8,275 nt of DNA from Pseudomonadota bacterium. Lineage in GTDB: Bacteria; Pseudomonadota; Alphaproteobacteria; Acetobacterales; Acetobacteraceae. A program made the translations under genes and the position numbers. How positions within the stretch are numbered: the first letter of the stretch is position 1; each line of letters starts with the position of its first letter. Shown here in pieces: positions 1-6,739 of the stretch. The notes beneath the pieces are model-generated. The model ran no database searches and was not told where the DNA came from. It saw only the letters and a list, made by a program, of their open reading frames with translations. The stretch spans positions 1 to 8,275 of the forward strand of contig JAJZCS010000079.1 in assembly GCA_021829055.1 (NCBI GenBank), written 5' to 3'.

Positions 1-121
1 AATCCAATTGGGGCGGTGCCATGGTCAGCCGCGTCAATGCCGACCACCCATGAATCAGTCAAAAGCCGATTCGGAAACCCTAAAAACGAACAAACCCGAA
101 AAATTATGCCAAAGTAGTGCT
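1..121. other. Unassigned left flank, possibly the edge of another element
   Basis: This stretch lies outside the IS5-like remnant that begins near 122. It is open on both strands. The + strand frame from base 1 reads through to a TAG at 115-117 (38 residues, ending RKIMPK). The opposite strand is also open in one frame across the whole stretch (it includes DSWVVGIDAADHG). I recognise neither as a known protein. Bases 52-72 can fold into a short imperfect hairpin (arms GAATC and GATTC). It could be the terminal region of another insertion sequence or the truncated end of a gene that continues to the left. Confidence 0.3.
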
Positions 122-590
122 GGGGTCCGGACTCATTTCTTGAGATAGAAGGCGACTGAGGCTGCGATGCAGATGGCCGAGAAGTTAAGGTATGGGCGCA
201 GCGGTCATAGCGTGTGGCGATGCGTCGCCAGTGCGTGAGCTTGGCGAACCTGTTCTCGATCTTGTGGCGCTGGCGGTAGATCGTTTTGTCATATTCCAAC
301 GCCTGCTTGCGGTTTTTTATAGGTGGGATACAGGGGGGGGTGCCCTGCTCGGCCAGGCCATGGCGGAACCAGTTACTGTCGTAGTAGCCGCGATCGGCGA
401 TCAGCGCGCGGCCTGTGGCATGCGCGGCAGAAGCGCTCGGGCGCCCCCCTTGTGGTCGCTGACCTGCCCAGCGGTGAGGTGCAGCAAGATCGGCTTTCCG
501 GCCTCATCGCAGACGGCGTGCAGCTTGAAGTTCAGGCCGCCTTCTGTTCGTCCCAGACAGCGGGAAAAGTGTTTAGTCCCGAGCTTTGGT
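122..590 (-). mobile_element. IS5-family element remnant, 3' half only
   Basis: The outer end is probably at 122, where the + strand reads GGGGTCCGGACTCA. This looks like an IS terminal repeat and contains the palindrome GTCCGGAC. The transposase stop codon (133-135, - strand) lies just inside it, as is usual for this group. Only the 3' half of the element remains. The 5' end, with the other terminal repeat and the first half of the transposase, is missing, and the sequence passes directly into an IS1182-type fragment somewhere between about 573 and 592. The element therefore cannot move by itself. The exact inner boundary is not resolved. Confidence 0.7.
133..590 (-). pseudogene. IS5-family transposase, C-terminal fragment, frameshifted
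   Basis: Read on the - strand, the translation gives the C-terminal half of a DDE transposase of the IS5 family (IS427-like). It starts with LGRTEGGLNFKLHAVCDEAG and continues with LTAGQVSDHKG, then ALIADRGYYDSNWFRHGLAE, then YRQRHKIENRFAKLTHWRR and ATRYDRCAH, ending near AFYLKK before the stop. The ADRGY aspartate and the KIEN glutamate of the catalytic triad region are recognisable. The frame is broken at least twice, near 405-415 (just before ALIADRG) and near 185-195 (after RCAH). There also seem to be extra codons (GG in SDHKGGAR, YY in DRGYYD). An eight-G run on the + strand at about 333-340 lies within it. The N-terminal half is absent. It is non-functional. Confidence 0.8.
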
Positions 591-1402
591 GCTCACCCCG
601 GTGGCCAGGATCACCTGCGTGCCCTCGGCGCACACCACCGCCTGGGCGTTGTAGGCCTGGCGGTATTCATGCGCCTTCGAGCGGCGCATCAGCGTGCTGT
701 CCGGATCGGTCAGATTGGTCTATGACTGCTCCGCCGGCGGCGTATCGTCGGGCAGCACCGGCGGACGGCCGCGATGGCCGTCCTTGGCATCATAGGCCAC
801 CTTCTTCGCCTCATACTCCGCCCGGCACGGGCCCTCCTCGGCTTCCAGCCGGGCGCAGGCGGCATCAAGCTTCGCCTGCCGCCCTATTATACGCGCCGGG
901 CGATCTCGGCGGCGAGCGTGGCGCACAGTTCCTTGGCCCGGTCGTAGCGGATCGAGCGGATCTTCGAGGCATTAGCGTCGATCGACACCGTGCCGGGCCA
1001 CAGCAGACCACTCTCCCGCGACAGCAGCAGCACTTGCAGAAACGCCGCCTTGTTGGCACGCCGGAAGGCGGCGATCGTGTCGTGGTCGTCCGGGTGCAGG
1101 TTGGCCGCCACGAAGCGCACGCCGATGTCGCGGTAGCTCGCCCGCTCGATCCGCCGCGAGGAGAAAATGCCGTTCGCGCAGGCATAGATCAGTAGCGCCA
1201 GCATCAGGCACGGATGATACTGCGCCTTGCCGCCGGCGCGAGCCTTCACCTGGAACGCCGACAGACCGACCCGCTCCACCGCCGCGATCACGAAATGCGC
1301 CACGTCGTCTTCCGGAAGCCAGCGCTGCAGGTCAGGGAGAAGCAGATACGATTGCTCGCGATTGAACGGAATGAAATCGGTCATCCGCCGATTCTGCACC
1401 AT
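573..1402 (-). pseudogene. IS1182-family transposase, truncated and multiply disrupted
   Basis: The N-terminal part (1402 down to about 890) reads MTDFIPFNREQSYLLLPDLQ, then LPEDDVAHFVIAAVERVGLS, YHPCLMLALLIYACANGIFS and SRRIERASYRDIGVRFVAAN. This is the N-terminal domain (DUF772 type) of IS1182 transposases. The segment that normally carries the first catalytic aspartate, SIDGTKIDANASK in active relatives as I recall them, is shortened here to SIDANASK, an apparent in-frame loss of about five residues. A frameshift follows near 880-900. The next frame continues with KLDAACARLEAEEGPC to about 723. There a TAG (720-722) interrupts an otherwise continuous frame that resumes as TNLTDPDSTLMRRSKAHEYR and YNAQAVVCAEGTQVILATGV, and stops at a TAA (573-575). 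The protein is non-functional. Start 1402 (MVQNRR) and start 1384 (MTDF) are both possible. Confidence 0.85.
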
Positions 1403-1433
1403 CCCGGCCGGATGGGGAATCCGACAGGCTGCT
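573..1433 (-). mobile_element. IS1182-family element remnant, 5' half only
   Basis: The transposase reading frame starts near 1402 on the - strand. The outer end of the element is about 30 bases further out, where the - strand reads GCAGCCTGTCGGATTCCCC (about 1413-1432). This has the look of a terminal repeat next to a short untranslated leader. The element is cut off at the inner end, near 573-592, where it meets the IS5-like remnant. Its right-hand terminal repeat and the catalytic C-terminal half are missing. I assign the family by protein similarity to IS1182-type transposases and have placed the ends only by eye. Confidence 0.7.
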
Positions 1434-1611
1434 AGCTGACGTAATCAGACATGTCAGCGTCCGATTCTTCATTCAGTGCAACCAGAGCGTTTCACGACGA
1501 CCTCAGCGCAATACCGGTTGATGCCCCCTTACGTCGCTCAACGTGATTTAGGACCGCGCAGCGCCTCCCCTCTCTTGACGCCGCCATGAGGGTGATCTCT
1601 TAAGCGCGACC
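1434..1611. other. Intergenic leader between IS1182 remnant and decarboxylase
   Basis: This 178-base stretch has no convincing open frame. Near its 3' end it holds a possible sigma70-type promoter (1575-1603) and a five-codon mini-ORF (1586-1603, MRVIS). The sequence AGAGCGTTT at 1484-1492 also occurs at the start of the IS630 element at the right end of the window, but a nine-base match is expected by chance in a window this long. I see no riboswitch-like or terminator-like structure. Confidence 0.4.
1575..1603 (+). promoter_or_regulatory. Candidate promoter for the decarboxylase gene, possibly leaderless
   Basis: TTGACG (1575-1580) is a good -35 box with 5 of 6 consensus bases. It is followed, after exactly 17 bases, by TCTTAA (1598-1603), a weak -10 box with 3 of 6. 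Transcription would start at about 1609-1611, immediately before the ATG at 1612. This fits the lack of a clear Shine-Dalgarno sequence ahead of that ATG. The -10 match is poor, so this remains tentative. Confidence 0.3.
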
Positions 1612-3078
1612 ATGGAGAGTTCCGAACATCTGGAAAACCCGGCTGAAGACACTTCGGATACGCTCGATCCAAAAGATTGGGACAAATTCCGCACGCTCGC
1701 GCATCAAATGGTTGATGACAGCATCGACCGCTTAATAGGCCTTCGAAACATGCCGGTCTGGCGGCCAATGCCCGACGAAGTGCGCTCAGTTTTTTCCAAC
1801 CAGATGCCAGATGCCGGTATAGGCCCAGAGGCCGCCTACAGGATCTTCTGCGACGCCATTGCGCCGTACAGCTCGGGGAATCTCCATCCGCGTTTCATGG
1901 GATGGGTACAGGGCGGGGGCACGCCTGTGGGCATGCTAGCTGAACTGCTAGCCGGGGCATTGAACGAGAATTGTGGCGGACGTGACCACGTTGGGATCGC
2001 CGTCGAGCGACAGGTCATTGCCTGGTCGGCGGCGATGCTCGGCTTTCCCGAAACAGCCGGTGGCGTATTGGTAACGGGCTCCTCGATGGCGAATTTCATT
2101 GGCCTGCTATGCGCACGGCGGCGTATGCTCGGTGCCAATGTTCGCACCGGCGGATTAAACGGTTCACAACTAGTTGGTTATGCACAGATGGGCGTGCATC
2201 GCTGCTTGGTTAGTGCATTCGACATGGCCGGACTGGGGAGTCAGGCTCTACGGCGCATCCCGGTAGACTCCGACTATCGAATGAACCTTGATGCACTAAA
2301 TGCACAGATTGAAGCCGACCGTAGGGGAGGTCTGACCCCTCTCCTTGTGATCGGCACAGCTGGATCGGTCGATGTCGGTGCCATCGATAATCTTTCAAGA
2401 TTAGCCGAGATCGCCGCACGGTATGATCTGTGGTTCCATGCTGATGCCGCATTTGGAGCACTGGCCGCACTGTCGGCAGCCAGACGACCCTTGCTCGCGG
2501 GAATTGAGTTGGCCGATTCGGTCGCATTTGATTTCCACAAGTGGGCGCAGGTACAATATGATGCTGGATGTATCCTGGTACGCGACCAGAATTCGTTGCT
2601 CGACACGTTTGCACAAAAAGCCAGCTACCTGTCCAACACGTCTCGGGGTCTTTCGCGCGGTGCAGCTTGGCCCTGCGACCTTGGTCCTGATCTCTCACGA
2701 AGTTTCCGCGCTCTGAAGATCTGGATGACGCTCCAGAGTTACGGCGGAGACCGGCTTGGAGCAATTATCGACCAGACATGTGAAATCGCCACTTATTTAG
2801 CCCGCCAGATCGATGCCGCACCTGATTTGTCATTACTCGCTCCGGTCGCGCTAAACATCGTCTGCTTCCGCTATGATGACGGCAAAGAGGATCTGGACGA
2901 CTTGAATACCGAAGTCGTCGGCGATCTCCAGGAAGCAGGGAGCTTTGTCCCTTCCACAACCCGAATCGGCGGACGTATTGCCATCAGGGCCGCGATCGTT
3001 AATCACCGCACTACACGGAGCGATGTAGACGCCTTGGTCAAGGCAGTAACTGCTGCTGGCCGCCGACGGCGCAAATGA
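1612..3078 (+). CDS. Group II PLP-dependent amino acid decarboxylase
   Basis: A 488-residue cytoplasmic enzyme of the pyridoxal-dependent decarboxylase family that includes aromatic amino acid, glutamate and cysteine sulfinate decarboxylases. It would remove the alpha-carboxyl group of an amino acid as CO2 to leave an amine. Family motifs appear in order: NLHPRFMGW (about 90-98), CGGRDHVGIAVERQV (121-135), VTGSSMANFIGL (154-165), His196 as the likely residue stacking on PLP, HADAA with Asp278 for the PLP nitrogen, and FDFHKW with Lys310 as the Schiff-base lysine. Asp278 is 32 residues and Tyr339 29 residues from Lys310. These are the same spacings as Asp271, Lys303 and Tyr332 of human DOPA decarboxylase, so the tyrosine that favours decarboxylation over oxidative deamination is kept. 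There is no signal peptide. ATG 1612 is the first start after an in-frame TGA at 1576-1578, and it has no good ribosome binding site. The gene lies 80 bases upstream of soeA on the same strand with no obvious terminator between them. The substrate cannot be read from the sequence. Confidence 0.9.
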   Translation: MESSEHLENPAEDTSDTLDPKDWDKFRTLAHQMVDDSIDRLIGLRNMPVWRPMPDEVRSVFSNQMPDAGIGPEAAYRIFCDAIAPYSSGNLHPRFMGWVQGGGTPVGMLAELLAGALNENCGGRDHVGIAVERQVIAWSAAMLGFPETAGGVLVTGSSMANFIGLLCARRRMLGANVRTGGLNGSQLVGYAQMGVHRCLVSAFDMAGLGSQALRRIPVDSDYRMNLDALNAQIEADRRGGLTPLLVIGTAGSVDVGAIDNLSRLAEIAARYDLWFHADAAFGALAALSAARRPLLAGIELADSVAFDFHKWAQVQYDAGCILVRDQNSLLDTFAQKASYLSNTSRGLSRGAAWPCDLGPDLSRSFRALKIWMTLQSYGGDRLGAIIDQTCEIATYLARQIDAAPDLSLLAPVALNIVCFRYDDGKEDLDDLNTEVVGDLQEAGSFVPSTTRIGGRIAIRAAIVNHRTTRSDVDALVKAVTAAGRRRRK

Positions 3079-3158
3079 TCTCCTTTAGTGATGAAATACA
3101 TCGAAAATCGACGATAGTTTGACCTGAGGTCCTCCGCCTAAATGGGACTGAGGATCAC
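3079..3158 (+). promoter_or_regulatory. Decarboxylase-soeA gap with an 11-base palindrome and the soeA ribosome binding site
   Basis: This 80-base gap lacks a GC-rich hairpin followed by a T run, so co-transcription of the decarboxylase and soeA is possible. GACCTGAGGTC at 3121-3131 is a perfect inverted repeat around one central base and could be an operator half-site pair. It overlaps TTGACC (3119-3124), which resembles a -35 box, but I find no convincing -10 at the right spacing. GAGGA at 3150-3154, four bases before ATG 3159, is the Shine-Dalgarno sequence that supports that start. Confidence 0.35.
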
Positions 3159-5999
3159 ATGAACACACACGATATAAGATACTCTGCCCCGATCGGCGAC
3201 CAAATTGCATATACAACGTGCTACATGTGCGCATGCCGCTGCGGCATCAAAGTGCATCTGAAGGACGGGCAACTGCGCTTTATTGAAGGTAATCGCCACC
3301 ATCCCGTTAATCGGGGAGTGCTGTGCGCTAAAGGTTCCGCAGGAATAATGAATGTCCTATCGCCTGCACGGCTGCGCGCTCCGCTCAAACGGGTAGGCCC
3401 GCGCGGTGCCGGTGAATTCGTAGAAATCTCCTGGGACGAAGCACTGCAGACCGCTACCACTCGGCTCGCAGCGATTCGCGCAAGCGATCCTAACCGCTTG
3501 GCCTTTTATACTGGACGGGATCAGTCCCAATCATTAACCGGCCATTTTTCGCGCATGTTCGGAACCATCAACTTTGCCTCGCATGGCGGCTTTTGTTCGG
3601 TCAATATGGCAGCCGCCGGATTATACTCGCTGGGCGGCTCATTCTGGGAGTTTGGCGAACCGGATTGGGATCACGCGAAGCTATTCCTTCTGTTCGGGGT
3701 CGCCGAAGATCACGATTCAAACCCCATCAAGATCGGCTTGGCAAAGCTCAAGAAGAGGCAAGCGAAAATCATTTCCATCAATCCGATACGAACTGGCTAC
3801 TCGGCGATCGCCGACGAATTCGTGGCAATTACGCCCGGAACCGATGGACTGTTCGTACTGGCCCTCATTCATTGTCTTCTAAAATCGGGTTCTATCGATA
3901 CCGAGTTTTTAGTCCGTTATACTAACGCACATCACCTCGTCGTCGACGAGCCAGGCAACTCGACACATGGACTGTTTGTGCGCGATGCTGCGGGCCAACC
4001 TATGGCTTACGACCGTGCGACTGGCTGCGTCGTGCCCGGACAGCGTATTGGAATCGACCCTGCTCTTGTCGGCGAGTACATTCTGGAAGATGGCAAGCGT
4101 GCCAGGCCGGCATTTTCAATTCTTGCATCCCGTTATCTCGCGCCTGAATACTCCCCAGAATCTGTCGAAGAACGTTGCGGCGTCGCAGCATCGGACATCC
4201 GCCGGATTGCCGCGGAAATCTCAGAGATAGCCTTCAATCAAACTATTCGCCTTGCAACGCCGTGGACCGATACCGCTGGCCGTCGTCATGAGTATATGAT
4301 AGGTCGGCCCGTCGCGATACACGCTATGCGCGGGATCTCCGCGCACTCCAACGGTTTTCATTCATGCAGGGCGATTCACGTCCTGCAAATGCTCCTTGGA
4401 GCCGTCGATACTCCGGGTTCGTGGCGGTACAAATCCCCCTACCCAAAACCCATCCCGGGCGGCATGGCTCCAGCAAAGAGTGAGCGAAATCCAGATGGCT
4501 CGCTCACTTCGCCCGTCCTCGGATTCCCGACTGGACCGGATGACCTTCTTGTAGATGCCGCAGGAGAGCCTTTGCGCCTCGATCGCGCGTTTTCTTGGGA
4601 AGCCCCACTTGGAATTCATGGGCTTATGCATATGGCGATTGCCGAAGCATATCATGCCGGCCCCGAAAAAATTGATACGCTGTTTCTGTATATGGCGAAC
4701 ATGTCGTGGAATTCCGCAATGAACCCCGCCGAAGCCATGCGCATGCTAACGGAACACGACCGCGACGGAAACTATCGGATCCCGTATGTAATTTACGCCG
4801 ACGCGTTCTTTTCAGAAACGGTAGCCTATGCGGACTTGGTTCTACCCGATACTACCTATCTCGAACGTTACGACGCGATCTCGCTGCTGGATAGGCCTAT
4901 TGGGTCAGCGCATGGCCCGGCGGACGCAATACGGGTGCCAGTACTCACGCCTGATAGAGATGTGCGGCCATTCCAAGACGTACTGATCGATATTGCAGGA
5001 CGACTTGGGCTCCCCCAATTCACCGACGGTAGCGGAAACACCCTGTATCCGAGTTATGCTGACTACATCATCAACCACGAACGGGCGCCCGGAATTGGTC
5101 CGCTTGCTGGGTTTCGCGGTCTAGACGGAACGGCTGTCGGCAAAGCCCCTCCCAATCCAGACCAATTACGCCGATATATCGAAAATCACGGCTTTTGGCA
5201 GCACCATCTGTCCGAAACCGAATCGTACTACAAATTCGCAAATAAAACGTACCTCTCTGGTGCGGTGGACATGGGATTGATTGATCGAGCAGATGCCATT
5301 GTTCTGGCACTATATGATGAGACCCTTCAGCGTTTTCGCTTAGCTGCCGAAGGGCACGGGCACCAGCAACCGCCGGAGCGCCTGCGCGCCAGAGTCCAAA
5401 AGTTTATGGACCCTCTTCCCATTTGGTATAAGCCACTGGAAGAGGACTTCCACGAAAACAGATTTCCCCTGCACGCGATCACCCAGCGGCCCATGGCGAT
5501 GTATCATTCCTGGGGGTCCCAAAATGTATGGCTGAGGCAGATTCTTTCAGAAAACAGACTTTATATTCACCGAACCCTTGCGGCAGTCCATGATCTGGTC
5601 GACGAAGATTGGGTTGTCCTATCATCACCCAACGGCAGACTAAAGTGCCAAGTACGTGTTATGGATGGTGTAAACCCCAACACGGTCTGGACTTGGAATT
5701 CTATCGGAAAGCGCTCTGGAGCCTGGACCCTTGATTTGGATGCTCCTGAAACAAAGCGCGGGTTTCTTCTCAATCACATCATATCCGAGTACCTACGGGA
5801 CGACGCCACTGGAACAAAGCTGTCAAATTCTGATCCCGTCACCGGCCAGGCCGCATGGTTTGATCTACGGGTACGACTTGAAAAATGCAAACCTGAGGAA
5901 AGTGGCGAAGCCCACCCAACGTTTGCCCCGCTAACACCTCCTTTTAAAACAAAACATCCAAAGATTCTTCGTCACTTTCAGAAGAGAGAAGAAAAATGA
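3159..5999 (+). CDS. soeA: Sulfite dehydrogenase (quinone), molybdopterin catalytic subunit SoeA
   Basis: A 946-residue DMSO reductase-family (complex iron-sulfur molybdoenzyme) catalytic subunit, predicted to oxidise sulfite to sulfate. The N-terminal 4Fe-4S ligands are Cys21, Cys24, Cys28 and Cys56 (CYMCACRCG ... VLCAKGS), with an extra cysteine at 26. This motif, together with the HPVNRGVLCAKGS segment, is characteristic of SoeA and its closest relatives. Cys146 in HGGFCSVN is the likely Mo ligand. The segment WTDTAGRRHEY, then HAMRGISAHSNGFHSCRA, is also SoeA-like. The C-terminal molybdopterin-dinucleotide binding domain covers about 750-930 (FPLHAITQRP, MAMYHSWGSQN, SPNGRLKC). There is no twin-arginine leader before the first cysteine, so the active site should be cytoplasmic, as for SoeABC and unlike periplasmic Psr, Phs or Ttr enzymes. 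The stop codon overlaps the soeB start (ATGA). No TorD/NarJ-type chaperone gene lies in the window. Thiosulfate or polysulfide reductase is the main alternative. Subunit identity is firm, the substrate slightly less so. Confidence 0.88.
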   Translation: MNTHDIRYSAPIGDQIAYTTCYMCACRCGIKVHLKDGQLRFIEGNRHHPVNRGVLCAKGSAGIMNVLSPARLRAPLKRVGPRGAGEFVEISWDEALQTATTRLAAIRASDPNRLAFYTGRDQSQSLTGHFSRMFGTINFASHGGFCSVNMAAAGLYSLGGSFWEFGEPDWDHAKLFLLFGVAEDHDSNPIKIGLAKLKKRQAKIISINPIRTGYSAIADEFVAITPGTDGLFVLALIHCLLKSGSIDTEFLVRYTNAHHLVVDEPGNSTHGLFVRDAAGQPMAYDRATGCVVPGQRIGIDPALVGEYILEDGKRARPAFSILASRYLAPEYSPESVEERCGVAASDIRRIAAEISEIAFNQTIRLATPWTDTAGRRHEYMIGRPVAIHAMRGISAHSNGFHSCRAIHVLQMLLGAVDTPGSWRYKSPYPKPIPGGMAPAKSERNPDGSLTSPVLGFPTGPDDLLVDAAGEPLRLDRAFSWEAPLGIHGLMHMAIAEAYHAGPEKIDTLFLYMANMSWNSAMNPAEAMRMLTEHDRDGNYRIPYVIYADAFFSETVAYADLVLPDTTYLERYDAISLLDRPIGSAHGPADAIRVPVLTPDRDVRPFQDVLIDIAGRLGLPQFTDGSGNTLYPSYADYIINHERAPGIGPLAGFRGLDGTAVGKAPPNPDQLRRYIENHGFWQHHLSETESYYKFANKTYLSGAVDMGLIDRADAIVLALYDETLQRFRLAAEGHGHQQPPERLRARVQKFMDPLPIWYKPLEEDFHENRFPLHAITQRPMAMYHSWGSQNVWLRQILSENRLYIHRTLAAVHDLVDEDWVVLSSPNGRLKCQVRVMDGVNPNTVWTWNSIGKRSGAWTLDLDAPETKRGFLLNHIISEYLRDDATGTKLSNSDPVTGQAAWFDLRVRLEKCKPEESGEAHPTFAPLTPPFKTKHPKILRHFQKREEK

Positions 6000-6739
6000 C
6001 GAGTTTACCATACGCTACCACACCAACAAAGAAGCTCGGACTCGTTATCGATCTCGATACTTGTGTCGGCTGCCACGCCTGTGCAGTAAATTGCAAAGAA
6101 TGGAATGCAAGTGGCTTTCACGCACCGCTACCCGACCATGATCCCTATGGCGGAAATCCGGACGGTGTATGGTTCAACCGGGTCCATTCATACGAGCTTG
6201 AGAGCGAAGGACATGGTTGCCGGACTGTTAATTTCCCTCGATCTTGCCTGCATTGCGACAACCCAGCCTGCGTCACCGTTTGCCCAACAGGAGCATCTTA
6301 TAAACGTGCCGACGATGGCATTGTTCTGATTAACACCGACATCTGCATCGGATGTAAGCTGTGTTCTTGGGCCTGCCCTTATGGCGCCCGCGAGTTTGAC
6401 GAAGATGCAGGAGTGATGAAGAAATGCACGCTTTGCATTGATCGCATTTATAATACATCACTGCCCGAGGAAGATCGCGTCCCTGCCTGTGTCTCCACGT
6501 GCCCATCGCATGCACGACACTTCGGCGACTTCAATGATCCAGAAAGCCATGTTTCGATTCTCGTCTCCGCGCGAGGGAGCATGGACCTAATGGAGGAGTT
6601 AGGTTATCGGCCTGTGAACAAATATTTGCCTCCGCAAAGGGCAAAGATAGAGACACATGGTTATGAAGCAACAGAATCCAGCGCTGAAGGCTCTAGTTCA
6701 CCTTTACTTAAGCTTCTTGACAGGATACTGTCACGATGA
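5996..6739 (+). CDS. soeB: Sulfite dehydrogenase iron-sulfur subunit SoeB
   Basis: A 247-residue ferredoxin-like electron-transfer subunit of the DmsB/PsrB/SoeB type. It has the cysteines for four 4Fe-4S clusters: CVGCHACAVNC (Cys23, 26, 29, 33), CLHCDNPACVTVC (Cys84, 87, 92, 96), CIGCKLCSWAC (Cys117, 120, 123, 127), and the later set CTLC (144, 147) with CVSTC (165, 169). The tail segment SARGSMDLMEELGYRPVNKY (about 191-210) and a closing amphipathic LLKLLDRIL helix are typical of SoeB as I know it. It should carry electrons from the SoeA cluster to quinone at SoeC on the cytoplasmic face of the membrane. It has no signal peptide. The ATG overlaps the soeA stop by four bases, and a purine-rich stretch (about 5981-5993) acts as the ribosome binding site. 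The last codons also encode a hairpin that precedes soeC. Confidence 0.9.
   Translation: MTSLPYATTPTKKLGLVIDLDTCVGCHACAVNCKEWNASGFHAPLPDHDPYGGNPDGVWFNRVHSYELESEGHGCRTVNFPRSCLHCDNPACVTVCPTGASYKRADDGIVLINTDICIGCKLCSWACPYGAREFDEDAGVMKKCTLCIDRIYNTSLPEEDRVPACVSTCPSHARHFGDFNDPESHVSILVSARGSMDLMEELGYRPVNKYLPPQRAKIETHGYEATESSAEGSSSPLLKLLDRILSR
6718..6733 (+). promoter_or_regulatory. Perfect 6-bp hairpin immediately before the soeC start
   Basis: TGACAG (6718-6723), the loop GATA (6724-6727) and CTGTCA (6728-6733) form a perfect inverted repeat that ends two bases before ATG 6736. The only Shine-Dalgarno-like bases (AGGA, 6722-6725) fall in the stem and loop. In an untranslated transcript the hairpin would mask them. 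Ribosomes finishing soeB, whose codons span it, would open it. This would strengthen the soeB-soeC coupling already implied by the ATGA overlap. The structure is visible, the function is inferred. Confidence 0.4.

Noticed and set aside
192..1195. Long open frames on the + strand across the IS remnants (177 and 290 codons)
   Set aside because: They are antisense to recognisable transposase sequence. They have the arginine- and proline-rich composition typical of off-frame reading in GC-rich DNA, and show no family motif.
1586..1603. Five-codon mini-ORF (MRVIS) just before the decarboxylase
   Set aside because: It has no ribosome binding site, lies within the candidate promoter, and has no attenuator-like repeats of one amino acid.
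2210..2764. A 184-codon open frame on the - strand inside the decarboxylase gene
   Set aside because: The + strand frame encodes an intact, well-matched PLP decarboxylase. The antisense product has no recognisable motif.
3091..3117. Eight-codon mini-ORF (MKYIENRR) between the decarboxylase and soeA
   Set aside because: It has no ribosome binding site and is too short to separate from chance.
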